Of a stretch of DNA of 64,000 nucleotides, positions 40,121 through 50,282 are shown one piece after another. The stretch covers positions 122,461-186,460 of the forward strand of contig PNNG01000010.1 of the NCBI GenBank assembly GCA_013824115.1, given 5' to 3'. Below the pieces are notes generated by a model. The model was not told the origin of the DNA, searched no databases, and saw only the letters and a list, made by a program, of their open reading frames with translations. The position numbers were made by a program, and so were the translations under genes. This DNA is from Sphingobacteriaceae bacterium (GTDB lineage: Bacteria; Bacteroidota; Bacteroidia; UBA7662). Position 1 is the first letter of the stretch. Each line of letters starts with the position of its first letter.

Positions 40121-40194
40121 CACATGCCGCCCTTAACAGGGCTAAAAAACACGCGGCAACGCTGTTGCTACGCACATGTCGCCCCTAAAGGGGC
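40121..40194. repeat. Two related REP-like hairpins near the HepT/MntA module
   Basis: CACATGCCGCCC TTAACA GGGCT and CACATGTCGCCCC TAAA GGGGCT. Confidence 0.6.
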
Positions 40195-40414
40195 TTCGGG
40201 AAGCCATACCTCCGAGCCCTCCGGCCAAGTCGCATTAGCGACGTAGGCCAATTGCTTCCGCCGGTTGTTGAGCAAGGTCGAAACGCGCGGCCTGACTTCA
40301 GTTCGGGACTGCACTGAAAATGCAGCTATTGTGTACTACTGCAGCCCAAATCATCCGCACTTCCGCATATCTATGCTTTGAAATACCCTCTGCGCCTCAG
40401 CGGTTAAAGGCCGC

Positions 40415-42844
40415 TTAAAAATCCACAATAATCCCAATGGTTGGCAAGCGGGTGCCGGCTGTATTCGGGATTTGATCGGCCAGGTAACGGGTAGGGTCGT
40501 TCGGGTCGACGATGGGTGCGCCGGTAGCAGGATCGATTTTGGCCACGATAAATGGATTCAACACCGTTTGTTGGTTCAGCAAATTCTGCACGTCCACATA
40601 GAAGTTGAAAGCCCACTTCTCGAAATTCCACTTTTTGTCGATGCGAATGTCGAGCTGCTGGGTGGGTCCGCCGCGCTGCGTATTGAGGTTGGCAAAATCA
40701 AAAACAGGGCGCTGTTGCACATCCCATACCGAGCGCGTTAAGGTGATGGCGGGGTCGTAAGGCGTGATGGGTGCGCCACCTACATAGCGGTAGCGAACGC
40801 CCAATTCCCAGTTTTTCTTGAAGATTTTGCCACCGGTGAGGGTGAAGATGTTGCGGTTGTCCCAAGCCGAGGGAATGAACTCCCCAGCGGCGTTTTGAAA
40901 CTCTGAACGTACCCAGGTGTAAGAGAAAATGCCATAGAATCCCTTGCTGAGCTTTTGCTGCGCTAAATATTCGATACCATACGACCGGCCACTGTTGGTG
41001 CTGGTTACAGGCGCATTGCCAATGACCCCAAAATCGCTGCCCAAATTCGCCAGGCTAACGCCTTGGTCGAGCAAAAAGGGATATTGGAAGTAGTTTTTGT
41101 AAAAGCCCTCCAACGTACTGCGGAAGTTCTTCTTGCCAAAATACTCAAGGCCTGCAACGTAATGGTCTACCCCAATGTACTTCACCCCATTGTCGCGGTT
41201 CACCAAATTACCCGCATTGTCGCGGAAACCCAAGACGGTGTAGGCTGGCAATTGGTAGTAGCGTCCAACATTGGCATTGAAGCTGAGCTTGGGGGCGAAG
41301 TTGTACGAAAGCGAAAAACGCGGCGAGAACTGGTCGAGCGGATTGCGCATGCTCTCGGCAAAATTGTTTCCGTCAACACGCAAGCCGGCACTCAAAACGA
41401 GGATTTCGCCAAAAAAGCCTTTCGAAACCTGGCCAAAAAAGCCATAACGGGTTAAAAACAGCTCGTTGCTGAAGTTGCGGTTCACGATGGTGCTTCCCAC
41501 CAGGTCGTTGGTGTTGTTCTCTACAAAATAACGGGCGCGGTCGATGTTGACCCCGTAATTGATTTTCCAGCCTTCCTCTGTACGGATGTTGTTCTCGTAG
41601 CGGAAACGGTTTTCGCTTTCCTGGCTCTTGAAATCCTGGAGCTTGAGCTTGCTTTCGTCGTTGTCCTGGTACTTAAAGCTGACGTTGTTGAGCATATTCC
41701 TACTCAATACAAAGGTGTGGTAGCCGTTTTTGCGGTAGCGCTTGTACACCAAACCATTGGTGTAGTTCCACTGCGTATTCACGGGCAAATTGCCCAAAAT
41801 GTAACGCTGCTGCTTCACCAATTGGCTGTCGACATTGGGATTAACGGCCGGGTCGTAGCTCAAATTGAGTCCAGTATTGAGGGCAAATTGATCGATGGCG
41901 CCCAAACCCACAAAGTACACTTCGTTTTGGTTGTCGATTTTGTACTTCACCTTGCCTTGGAAGCCGTTGAAGGTGGGCAAAAAGGGCAAACCAATGGCGT
42001 TGAACAAAAACTGCAGGTAGCTGCGACGGGCCGAAACTACGTACGAAAGCTTTTCGTTGATGGGACCTTCGGCAATCAAACCGATGTCGCTGGCACCTAC
42101 AATACCGCGGAACGCGGCTTTGTCGGTACGTGGATCTTTCTGCTTGAACTCAAACACCGAGCTCAAGGTGTTGCCGCGGTTCGAAGGGAAGGCGCCGGAG
42201 TAAAAGTCCACTTCGCGGATCATGTCGACGTTGATGATGCCCACCGGACCACCCGAACTGCCCTGGGTGGCAAAGTGGTTGATGGTAGGCACCTCCACCC
42301 CATCGAGGTAAAAGCGGTTTTCGTTGGGGGCACCCCCGCGGATAATGATGTCGTTGCGGAAGCTGGCACCGCTCGATACGCCCGGTAAACTCTGAATAGC
42401 ACGCGAAATGTCGCGGTTGCCGCCGGGGTTCCGCTGGATTTCAGCCACGCCGATGGTACGAAGCGAAACCGGACTCTCCTCGGTGCGGGTAAAGGCCGAG
42501 GCCTGTACTTCAACCGCCTGCAAACTGCGGGCGTCTTCTTCGATTTCGATGTTCACAATGGCGGGACGCGAATTCACCACTTGAATTTCGAAAACGGTCT
42601 GTGTTTTGAAACCTAAATAGCTCACCTGCACATTGTAAAAGCCCGGCTTCAGGTTTTTGATGCTGTACTTGCCGTCGATATCGGTGGTGGTACCGATGGT
42701 GGTGTTTTGCAGTACCACGTTGGCAAAGGGAATGGGCTCGTTGGAGTTTTTGTTCTTCACCACCCCGCGTATTTCGCCGGTTTGGGCGCTCGCCAGGAAG
42801 GGAAAAAGCAGGAAGAGCGCGAGAAAAAACTTATTTGCGCGCAT
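40415..42844 (-). CDS. TonB-dependent receptor with CarboxypepD_reg-like N-terminal domain
   Basis: MRANKFFLALFLLFPFLASAQTGEIRGVVKNKNSNEPIPFANVVLQ; plug region RDISRAIQSLPGVSSGASFRNDIIIRGGAPNENRFYLDGVEVPTINHF; C-terminal beta-barrel. Confidence 0.93.
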   Translation of the reverse strand: MRANKFFLALFLLFPFLASAQTGEIRGVVKNKNSNEPIPFANVVLQNTTIGTTTDIDGKYSIKNLKPGFYNVQVSYLGFKTQTVFEIQVVNSRPAIVNIEIEEDARSLQAVEVQASAFTRTEESPVSLRTIGVAEIQRNPGGNRDISRAIQSLPGVSSGASFRNDIIIRGGAPNENRFYLDGVEVPTINHFATQGSSGGPVGIINVDMIREVDFYSGAFPSNRGNTLSSVFEFKQKDPRTDKAAFRGIVGASDIGLIAEGPINEKLSYVVSARRSYLQFLFNAIGLPFLPTFNGFQGKVKYKIDNQNEVYFVGLGAIDQFALNTGLNLSYDPAVNPNVDSQLVKQQRYILGNLPVNTQWNYTNGLVYKRYRKNGYHTFVLSRNMLNNVSFKYQDNDESKLKLQDFKSQESENRFRYENNIRTEEGWKINYGVNIDRARYFVENNTNDLVGSTIVNRNFSNELFLTRYGFFGQVSKGFFGEILVLSAGLRVDGNNFAESMRNPLDQFSPRFSLSYNFAPKLSFNANVGRYYQLPAYTVLGFRDNAGNLVNRDNGVKYIGVDHYVAGLEYFGKKNFRSTLEGFYKNYFQYPFLLDQGVSLANLGSDFGVIGNAPVTSTNSGRSYGIEYLAQQKLSKGFYGIFSYTWVRSEFQNAAGEFIPSAWDNRNIFTLTGGKIFKKNWELGVRYRYVGGAPITPYDPAITLTRSVWDVQQRPVFDFANLNTQRGGPTQQLDIRIDKKWNFEKWAFNFYVDVQNLLNQQTVLNPFIVAKIDPATGAPIVDPNDPTRYLADQIPNTAGTRLPTIGIIVDF

Positions 42845-43544
42845 AAAGGAGCCACCAAGGCGTGCTTGGTGCGTCGTGATGTTCATAATGATAACCGAAA
42901 AAGTAACAACTTATAAAAGCCCAAAGGTGGTTTTTGCTCTGTGAACGGGCACGGTGCCGGTTGTCGGCCGCATGTTCGCCCCGGTGCGGCAAGTAGGTGC
43001 CGAAATAGAACAACTGCAGCATGCTCAAAATGGAGGGCACAATGTAAAACAGCACCAAATTGATTTCGGGAATCCAGATTTTGGCGATGTTGTGGATGAT
43101 GGCCATGCCCACAATCTGGTACCAGCGCACATAGGTTTTCACAAATTTGAAAAACCACAGCCAAAAGGGCGGCGGACCGTAATCGGGATCGTCGGCAGTG
43201 CCGGCATAGCGGTGGTGTTCGTGGTGTTTGGGCAACATGCGTTTCCAGCTGTTCAAAGCAAAGACGGCCAGGCAAATGGCACCAATGAGGTTGTTGACGC
43301 GCTTGTTGGTAGAGATGGTGCCGTGCATGGCATCGTGGGCGGTGATGAACAAGCCCGTAAACAGGTGCGTTTGCAGCAAAATGAGCACTACCACCACCCG
43401 TTCAAAGCCCTTGATCTCGTAATTCAGGTTGAAAGCGAGCAAGGCCGTCCACAACCCCATGATGAGCAGGGCGATGAATACACCTTTGCCACTGGCAATT
43501 TGCTGGCGGATGTAGGAAGAAGTGAGTGTGATCGACTGTGACAT
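42831..43544 (-). CDS. crtW: Fatty-acid desaturase-like beta-carotene ketolase
   Basis: His boxes HDAMHG, HHEHHRYAGT, GYHYEHHDAPSTPWWLL. Confidence 0.85.
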   Translation of the reverse strand: MSQSITLTSSYIRQQIASGKGVFIALLIMGLWTALLAFNLNYEIKGFERVVVVLILLQTHLFTGLFITAHDAMHGTISTNKRVNNLIGAICLAVFALNSWKRMLPKHHEHHRYAGTADDPDYGPPPFWLWFFKFVKTYVRWYQIVGMAIIHNIAKIWIPEINLVLFYIVPSILSMLQLFYFGTYLPHRGEHAADNRHRARSQSKNHLWAFISCYFFGYHYEHHDAPSTPWWLLYARK

Positions 43545-43694
43545 GCGTACAACACCTAAACAACAGCGCGTTTGGGGGAAAGTTTACTAAGCATAGGATT
43601 TTTTTTAATATTTGGTGGTTGCACAAAAATTGGCCTACCTCATCCAGGTACGACCACAGCCGGCTTGTATGGTTAGGGTCGAAATTTGTTGTTT

Positions 43695-43779
43695 TTGCTT
43701 TTTCTACAAATCACTAATGCGCATTTATTGCTTTTTTCATAAAGCATTTTATCCTATTTTTGCTTTTCACAAAAAGCAA
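43695..43779 (+). promoter_or_regulatory. Triple TTGCTTTT-box region with TATTTTTG -7-like element and terminal palindrome
   Basis: TTGCTTTT at 43695, 43728, 43760; palindrome TTGCTTTT CACA AAAAGCAA 43760-43779, 2 nt before the ATG. Confidence 0.5.
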
Positions 43780-43781
43780 TA

Positions 43782-44975
43782 ATGGAGCGCCAGTACGAAT
43801 ACTTCCGCCAACGCATGCGTCGATTGCCGCTAAAGCATACCCGGCCGTTATTGAATGCCCTACCCGAAGGAGAGCGCTTGATAGGCATCAAGGGCGCAAG
43901 AGGTTCAGGAAAAACCACACTGCTGCTGCAGTATGCCCATTTGATGTTGCCCCACAACGAGCAGGTGCTGTACATCACCCTCGATGACCCCTATTTTCAG
44001 CAGCAAAGTCTGGAAGAATTCACCCGGCTGTTTGTGCAAGGGGGTGGAACTGTATTGCTCATTGACGAAGTACACCGCTTGCCCGACTGGGGCCGGAGTC
44101 TCAAATTCATCTACGACCAGTATCCCGAATTAAAAGTGCTCTTCACGGCTTCTTCCGTATTGCAAATCACCGAAAGGGAAGCCGATTTGGGCCGTAGAGG
44201 CATATTCAGAGAGCTGCCAGGCTTGTCGTTTCGCGAATACCTCAACTGGCAACATGGCCAAAACATCAGCAGCCTTGATTTGCCAACTTTGCTTCAAAAA
44301 CACAGTGAGTTGGCCGCCGATTTGAGCAGCCAATTCAAGCCATTGGTACATTTTAAAAGTTATCTCGAACAAGGATACTACCCCTTTCAACTCGAAAATC
44401 CGGCGACCTACCTCGAGAAGTTGCGCGAAAATGTGCGCATCACCATTGAATCCGATATTCGGTCATACATGACCATCAGTGCCGACACCATCAACCTATT
44501 GCTCAAACTCACCGCCATTTTAGCAGATTCAGTACCCTTTACACCCAATATCAGCAAATTGGCCGAGCGCATGGGTACCACCCGCAATACGGTAATTAGC
44601 TTGCTTGAATACCTTGAAAAGGGGCGGATTGTACATCGTTTATTCAGGTCAGGTCACGGCATCGGGCGTATGCAAAAACCCGACAAAATCTACCTTGATA
44701 ACCCCAACCTCATGCACGCACTGAGCTGGAAACAGGCCAATGTAGGCGCGCTTCGCGAAACTTTTGTGGTGAGCCAGCTTCGCCCTGTTCATGAATTGCG
44801 CTTGGGCCATGCAGCCGATTTTATCATCGACCAGCAGTTCGAAATGGAAATTGGCGGCAAGGACAAAAAGCCGGGTCAACTCAGCCAACCGGAGCACAGT
44901 TACCTGATAGTTGACCAAACGGAGATTGGCCATGGAAAAAAAATTCCCGTTTGGCTGCTTGGCTTGGTGCGCTGA
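43782..44975 (+). CDS. AAA-family ATPase with DUF4143-type C-terminus
   Basis: GIKGARGSGKTTLLLQYA; TVLLIDEVHRLPDWGRSLKFIYDQYPELKVLFTASSVLQ; LAERMGTTRNTVISLLEYLEKGRIV. Confidence 0.88.
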   Translation: MERQYEYFRQRMRRLPLKHTRPLLNALPEGERLIGIKGARGSGKTTLLLQYAHLMLPHNEQVLYITLDDPYFQQQSLEEFTRLFVQGGGTVLLIDEVHRLPDWGRSLKFIYDQYPELKVLFTASSVLQITEREADLGRRGIFRELPGLSFREYLNWQHGQNISSLDLPTLLQKHSELAADLSSQFKPLVHFKSYLEQGYYPFQLENPATYLEKLRENVRITIESDIRSYMTISADTINLLLKLTAILADSVPFTPNISKLAERMGTTRNTVISLLEYLEKGRIVHRLFRSGHGIGRMQKPDKIYLDNPNLMHALSWKQANVGALRETFVVSQLRPVHELRLGHAADFIIDQQFEMEIGGKDKKPGQLSQPEHSYLIVDQTEIGHGKKIPVWLLGLVR

Positions 44976-44988
44976 TTTATAAGCCGCA

Positions 44989-45564
44989 TTATTTCAACTG
45001 CTCCAGTATCTTCGGACTATCCGGCTTAGTAATGGGCAAGAAATAATCTACCAATTCTCCCTTTTCGTTCACTAGGTATTTTTGGAAGTTCCACCAAATG
45101 CGGCTCGACTTCTTGCCATTGAGTTGCTTTTCGGTGAGCCATTTGAACACCGGGTGTTTGTCGCTGCCTTTGGTGGTAGCCTTTTCGAGCATCAAAAAGT
45201 CCACACCATAGTTGCGCTGGCAAAAAGCGCCAATATCTTCACCTTCGCGGGGCTCTTGACCGGCAAAGTCATTGGTAGGAATCCCTACTACCACCAGTTG
45301 ATCGCCGTATTGTTGGTGCAATTCCTGCAAACCTTCGAGCTGTGGCGTTAAACCGCAAGCAGTGGCGGTATTTACCAGCAACACCTTCTTGCCTTTGAAA
45401 CTGGAGAAATCAATGGTTTTGCCTTCGAGGGTGCGGGCTTGGAGACTGTAAAAATCAGGATGGGCAGACATAGAATGGGAATGGCTAACGGTATTTTGTT
45501 TACACGCACTGCTCCCTGCCAAGAACAAAAAAAACAAAAGCAGGCGAGCTAATGGATACGACAC
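44989..45564 (-). CDS. Glutathione peroxidase-family lipoprotein
   Basis: LLVNTATACGLTPQLEGLQELHQQYGDQLVVVGIPTNDFAGQEP; RIWWNFQKYLV. Confidence 0.9.
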   Translation of the reverse strand: MSYPLARLLLFFLFLAGSSACKQNTVSHSHSMSAHPDFYSLQARTLEGKTIDFSSFKGKKVLLVNTATACGLTPQLEGLQELHQQYGDQLVVVGIPTNDFAGQEPREGEDIGAFCQRNYGVDFLMLEKATTKGSDKHPVFKWLTEKQLNGKKSSRIWWNFQKYLVNEKGELVDYFLPITKPDSPKILEQLK

Positions 45565-45810
45565 CTCATTACAAGTAGTAGCAGGACTAAAAGGTTTACC
45601 GCTTTAGAAAATTTCACTTTTGTGCTTTGCTTTGACCAGCGTTCACCCACTGACCAAGGCCCCGCGGCTCCAAATGGGTGTACAAATCCGCCTGTGATGC
45701 TTATTGAGTTACAGAGTGCGTCTGCAGCATTACCGATATTTTTGCGCCATTAGACCACGAATACTGCGGCCTAGAAGTTGGCCATTGCCAATTTTTTGTA
45801 GTTTGGTGCT

Positions 45811-48183
45811 ATGAATTACAAACCCTACCTGCTGGGCTTGCTGGTTTTGGCAGCTTGCGGCAAAAAACAAACGCCCTTGAATACCGGCGATGGCATTTTG
45901 GGATTAGCCAATGCTGTGCAGCTGGCCGACGATAGCACACAAATCATGCTGGAGGACTTTTTCCTGAGTCCCGACAGCATCACAGCCCTTACTCCACCCG
46001 AGGGCATGCAAATCCGCACTGCTGAAGGTAACAAATCTGCTTGGCTCATACATACCGGTCAGCACCCTATACTTAGCAACTTGGGCATTGAACATGCAGG
46101 CAAAAAATACGATTTGCTCTTGCGCCGCTCACGCAAACAAACCGTTCTTTTCAGCTACCAAAGCGAAGACCAAGGTACCCAGCAGGTACAGTTGGTGGGC
46201 GACATGAACAACTGGAACCCAAACACCACCCCCTTGACGCTTCAAAATGGCCAGTGGGATGTAAGCCTCCGACTCGAACCAGGCTTCTACCCCTATCAAC
46301 TGGTGGTGGATGGCAATTGGATGCTCGACCCGGGCAATCCCAACACCCGCGACAACGGCATTGGCGGCCGCAATTCGCTGCTTGAGGTGGCCCCGCCTCC
46401 GGCCGACAGCCTGCCACGCCTGCATAGCCTGAGCTTTACCGACAAAGAAGTAGTGCTGGGCAACAGTGGAAATACCGGTGAATTGGTTGCTTTTTGGGAG
46501 AATGTGCGCCTGCCCGACGATTATATCCAAACCACCGACACCGGCTTTGTGGTGCAGCTGCCTGCCGAAGCCAAAAGTCTGGGACGCTCTTTCCTGCGCT
46601 TTTTTGCCCACAACCCCTTGGGTGAAAGCAACGACTTGCTCATCCCCCTCCAAAAAGGCAAGGTCATTACCGAAACCAGCCAACTGGGTACCGACGATTT
46701 CCATGCCCAGCGCATGTATTTTGTGATGGTGGATCGTTTCCACAACGGCAATGCGGCCAACGACAAACCCCTCGACCACCCAGAAATACACCCCAAAGCC
46801 AATTATTGGGGCGGCGATTTGCGCGGCATCACCGAAAAAATCAAAAGCGGCTTTTTCAAGGAGATTGGCATCAACACCTTGTGGATTTCGCCCATCACGC
46901 AAAACCCCGAAGGCCCGTACCGCGAATGGCCGGCACCGCACCGCATGTATTCGGGTTACCACGGCTACTGGCCCATTTCGTCGAGTTTGGTCGACCACCG
47001 ATTTGGTACTTCTGACGAACTCAAGGAATTGCTGCGCGTAGCCAACGACAACGGCATCCGCATTTTGCTCGATTATGTGGCCAACCACGTACACCAAGAA
47101 CACCCACTCATGCAGCAAAAGCCCGAGTGGAAAACCCAGCTCGACCTGCCCGATGGCCGCAAAAACATCCGCATTTGGGAGGAACATCGCCTCACCACCT
47201 GGTTCGATACTTTCATGCCTTCGCTCGATTTGGAAAAGCCCGAAGTGATTGAAGCCATGACCGACAGCGCCCTCTTTTGGATGGAACAATACGGTTTTGC
47301 CGGCTTCCGCCACGATGCTACCAAACACATTCCCGAAGCCTTTTGGCGCCGCCTCACCCAAAAAATCAAAGAACGTGTGGTGCGTGGCCAGGGTCGCTCG
47401 GTATACCAAATCGGCGAAACCTTTGGTTCACGCCAGCTAATTGGCAGCTACATTGGCAGCGGCATGATTGATGGGCAATTCGACTTCAACCTTTACTTCG
47501 ATGCTCGTTCGGCCTTTGCCGATAGCACCACCTCCTTCAAAAGCCTGAGCCAATCGCTCGAAGAAAGCTTCCGCTATTACGGCTACCACCACCTCATGGG
47601 AAATATCAGCGGTAACCACGATTTACCTCGCTTTATCAGCTTTGCCTCGGGAGCTTTGCGTTTCGACGAAGACGACCGTGAGGCCGGCTGGAACCGCCAG
47701 GTAGAAATCAAAGACCCCGTAGGTTACGCCAAACTGCAGCAGCTGCTCACCTTCATCAGCACCATTCCGGGTGTGCCCGTGGTGTATGCCGGCGACGATA
47801 TTGGCATGGTGGGCGCAGGCGACCCTGACAATCGCCGACCCATGAAGTTCGACAACTGGACCGACGACGAGGCCAGCACCCGCTACCGCCTCACCCAGGT
47901 GCTCGAAATGCGCAAAAACAGCATGGCACTGAACTACGGAGAAACCGACATTTTACTTTCTACCCCCACTGAACTCGCCTATCTGCGCAGCTATTTTGGA
48001 GAAGCGGTGCTGGTGTGCTTCAACAAAAGCAAGCGCGAAACCACCCTCAATATCCCCATTCCTGCCCATCTGCGCAAAGGCGAAGTAATGGGCCAAATGG
48101 GTCATCCGGTAGCTATGGACCAAGGCCGCATGATCATTACCACCCTGCCTGCGAATAGCTACGAAATCATCACCTTCCGCTAA
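45811..48183 (+). CDS. GH13 alpha-amylase-family lipoprotein with glycogen-binding-like (CBM48/AMPK-type) domain
   Basis: LVGDMNNWNPNTTPLTLQNGQWDVSLRLEPGFYPYQLVVDG; GINTLWISPI; GFRHDATKHIP; SGNHDLPRF. Confidence 0.93.
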   Translation: MNYKPYLLGLLVLAACGKKQTPLNTGDGILGLANAVQLADDSTQIMLEDFFLSPDSITALTPPEGMQIRTAEGNKSAWLIHTGQHPILSNLGIEHAGKKYDLLLRRSRKQTVLFSYQSEDQGTQQVQLVGDMNNWNPNTTPLTLQNGQWDVSLRLEPGFYPYQLVVDGNWMLDPGNPNTRDNGIGGRNSLLEVAPPPADSLPRLHSLSFTDKEVVLGNSGNTGELVAFWENVRLPDDYIQTTDTGFVVQLPAEAKSLGRSFLRFFAHNPLGESNDLLIPLQKGKVITETSQLGTDDFHAQRMYFVMVDRFHNGNAANDKPLDHPEIHPKANYWGGDLRGITEKIKSGFFKEIGINTLWISPITQNPEGPYREWPAPHRMYSGYHGYWPISSSLVDHRFGTSDELKELLRVANDNGIRILLDYVANHVHQEHPLMQQKPEWKTQLDLPDGRKNIRIWEEHRLTTWFDTFMPSLDLEKPEVIEAMTDSALFWMEQYGFAGFRHDATKHIPEAFWRRLTQKIKERVVRGQGRSVYQIGETFGSRQLIGSYIGSGMIDGQFDFNLYFDARSAFADSTTSFKSLSQSLEESFRYYGYHHLMGNISGNHDLPRFISFASGALRFDEDDREAGWNRQVEIKDPVGYAKLQQLLTFISTIPGVPVVYAGDDIGMVGAGDPDNRRPMKFDNWTDDEASTRYRLTQVLEMRKNSMALNYGETDILLSTPTELAYLRSYFGEAVLVCFNKSKRETTLNIPIPAHLRKGEVMGQMGHPVAMDQGRMIITTLPANSYEIITFR

Positions 48184-49811
48184 TGAAAAAACTCCTGCTC
48201 CTGCTCGCCGTTTGCGGCCTACTGGCTTGCCAATCGCATGAAAAAGCTGATTTGCTGGTTTACAATGGCACCATTTACACCGTTGACTCGGCCTTTTCAA
48301 CCGCCGAAGCCATGGTGATTCGCCATGGCGAGGTGCTGGCCACTGGCAGTTTAGCCGAACTCAAAAAGCTGTACAACTGTGCCGAGGAATATGATTTGAA
48401 AGGAGCCTTTGTGTATCCGGGCTTCATCGATGCCCATTGCCATTTTGTGTATTACGGCCTCAATTTGCAACAGGTGAATTTGCAGGGCACCGCCAGCTGG
48501 GATGAGGTGATTTACCGCTTGTTGGCCTTTGCCCAAAACGATACCAGCGGCTGGCTCGTAGGTCGCGGCTGGGACCAAAACGACTGGCCCATCCAAGCCT
48601 ACCCCGACCGTGCTACACTCGACAGCCTCTTTCCCAACCGCCCGGTGATTTTGAGCCGGGTTGATGGGCATGCCGTTATCGCCAATGCAAGGGCTTTGGA
48701 AGCCGCTGGCATCACCGAAAAAAGCCAAATTGCCGGTGGTGAAATCCTGCTGCGCAAAAACGGCAGCATGACTGGCGTACTCATCGACAATGCGGCCGAC
48801 CGGGCTTTGGCCGCCATACCAGCCACCACCAATGAAAGCTGGCGCGAGGCCATTTTAGATGCCCAAGCCGCCTGCCACAGTGTGGGTCTCACCTCGGTGC
48901 ACGATGCGGGCTTGAGCCGACAGCAGTTGGAAGTGCTGCAAGGCATGGAAAAAGCCGGTGAGCTAAGCATGAGTGTGTATGGCATGATCAGTGCCACGCC
49001 AACGGAGCTGCAATACTACCTTGCCCGCCCACCTTACCGCGGCGATTATGTGCACATCCGCTCCTTTAAGTTTTATGCCGATGGGGCTTTGGGTTCGCGT
49101 GGGGCGCGTTTGAAAGAGCATTACCACGACCGCCACGGTCATTTCGGTCTGTGGGTAACTACACCTGATACCATGGCCTATTATGCGCCTTTATTGGCTG
49201 CTGCTGGCTACCAAATGAATACCCACTGCATTGGCGATGCAGCCAACCAGCAGGTGCCTAATATCTACCTCAACACCGTCGGCCAGCAGCCCGATCATCG
49301 CTGGCGGATTGAACACGCCCAGGTGGTGAGTCCACCCGACCTCAACGTCTTCAAACAAGGCCACATTGTGCCCTCGGTGCAGCCCACGCACGCCACCAGC
49401 GATATGTACTGGGCCGGTGAGCGTTTGGGACCCGAGCGCATTACCCACGCCTATGCTTACCAGCAGCTGCTGCAGCTCAACGGCTGGCTGCCGCTGGGCA
49501 CTGATTTTCCGGTAGAAGACATTTCACCCCTCAAGACCTTTTATGCAGCCGTTTTCAGGGTCGACAGCACGGGTTATCCGGCAGGAGGTTTTCAAGCCAA
49601 AGATGCCCTAACCCGCGAACAAGCCTTGCGCGGCATGACCATATGGGCCGCCCGTGCAGGCTTTGAAGAAGACGTGCGTGGAAGTCTCGAAAAGGGTAAA
49701 CGTGCCGATTTTGTGGTGCTCAACACCGATTTGCTGCAAGCAGAACCGCAAAAGGTGCTTCAAAGTCAGGTAGTGGCGACTTATGTGAAGGGCAAAGCGG
49801 TTTTTAGGTAG
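48183..49811 (+). CDS. YtcJ-like metal-dependent amidohydrolase (lipoprotein)
   Basis: YPGFIDAHCHF; VHDAGLSRQQLE; KFYADGALGSRGARL; TDFPVEDISPLKTFYAAV. Confidence 0.93.
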   Translation: MKKLLLLLAVCGLLACQSHEKADLLVYNGTIYTVDSAFSTAEAMVIRHGEVLATGSLAELKKLYNCAEEYDLKGAFVYPGFIDAHCHFVYYGLNLQQVNLQGTASWDEVIYRLLAFAQNDTSGWLVGRGWDQNDWPIQAYPDRATLDSLFPNRPVILSRVDGHAVIANARALEAAGITEKSQIAGGEILLRKNGSMTGVLIDNAADRALAAIPATTNESWREAILDAQAACHSVGLTSVHDAGLSRQQLEVLQGMEKAGELSMSVYGMISATPTELQYYLARPPYRGDYVHIRSFKFYADGALGSRGARLKEHYHDRHGHFGLWVTTPDTMAYYAPLLAAAGYQMNTHCIGDAANQQVPNIYLNTVGQQPDHRWRIEHAQVVSPPDLNVFKQGHIVPSVQPTHATSDMYWAGERLGPERITHAYAYQQLLQLNGWLPLGTDFPVEDISPLKTFYAAVFRVDSTGYPAGGFQAKDALTREQALRGMTIWAARAGFEEDVRGSLEKGKRADFVVLNTDLLQAEPQKVLQSQVVATYVKGKAVFR

Positions 49812-49856
49812 AAGGTACTTTTAGTTTGGTCGGCTAAAAACTATCATACCACCAAC

Positions 49857-50105
49857 TTACGCATTTCCAAAACGGCTTCCGTGCTTAGCCGTCACTTCGG
49901 CATGCGGTATTTTTTGCCCCGACTCCACCTCGGCTTTAGCAGCCAGTATGCCCAACCGCTGTTCGTCAGATAGCAGATCCCATTCCTCTTCACTTCTCTG
50001 GGCGTTTACATAGTTCAACAACAAACCATAAAAGCCTTCGAGTTTGTCTGACTCGAGCGCATCAATTTGTTTGAGGATTTTGGTCTTGAGCTCAGCGGTA
50101 TTCAT
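49857..50105 (-). CDS. Orphan RelE/ParE-partner-type antitoxin-like protein
   Basis: MNTAELKTKILKQIDALESDKLEGFYGLLLNYVN...WDLLSDEQRLGILAAKAEVESGQKIPHAEVTAKHGSRFGNA. Confidence 0.5.
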   Translation of the reverse strand: MNTAELKTKILKQIDALESDKLEGFYGLLLNYVNAQRSEEEWDLLSDEQRLGILAAKAEVESGQKIPHAEVTAKHGSRFGNA

Positions 50106-50282
50106 GGCCACGGATTTAAATCGAAGATAAGAAACTCTGGAAATTTTGTCTTGCCAGATGGCATTTTCCCATCTGAGAATCACGCAGTAAATAAAATTGA
50201 AGTATGAATACTTGATCTTAGCTAAAAATCTTGACATAAGAGCAGCAGACTTTTTGCTCCAAAAAAATCCGCTACAAACAAG

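Noticed and set aside
46129-47409. 426-aa antisense ORF inside the GH13 gene
   Set aside because: Shadow ORF caused by codon bias of the sense gene; no recognisable domain and the sense strand has clear catalytic motifs
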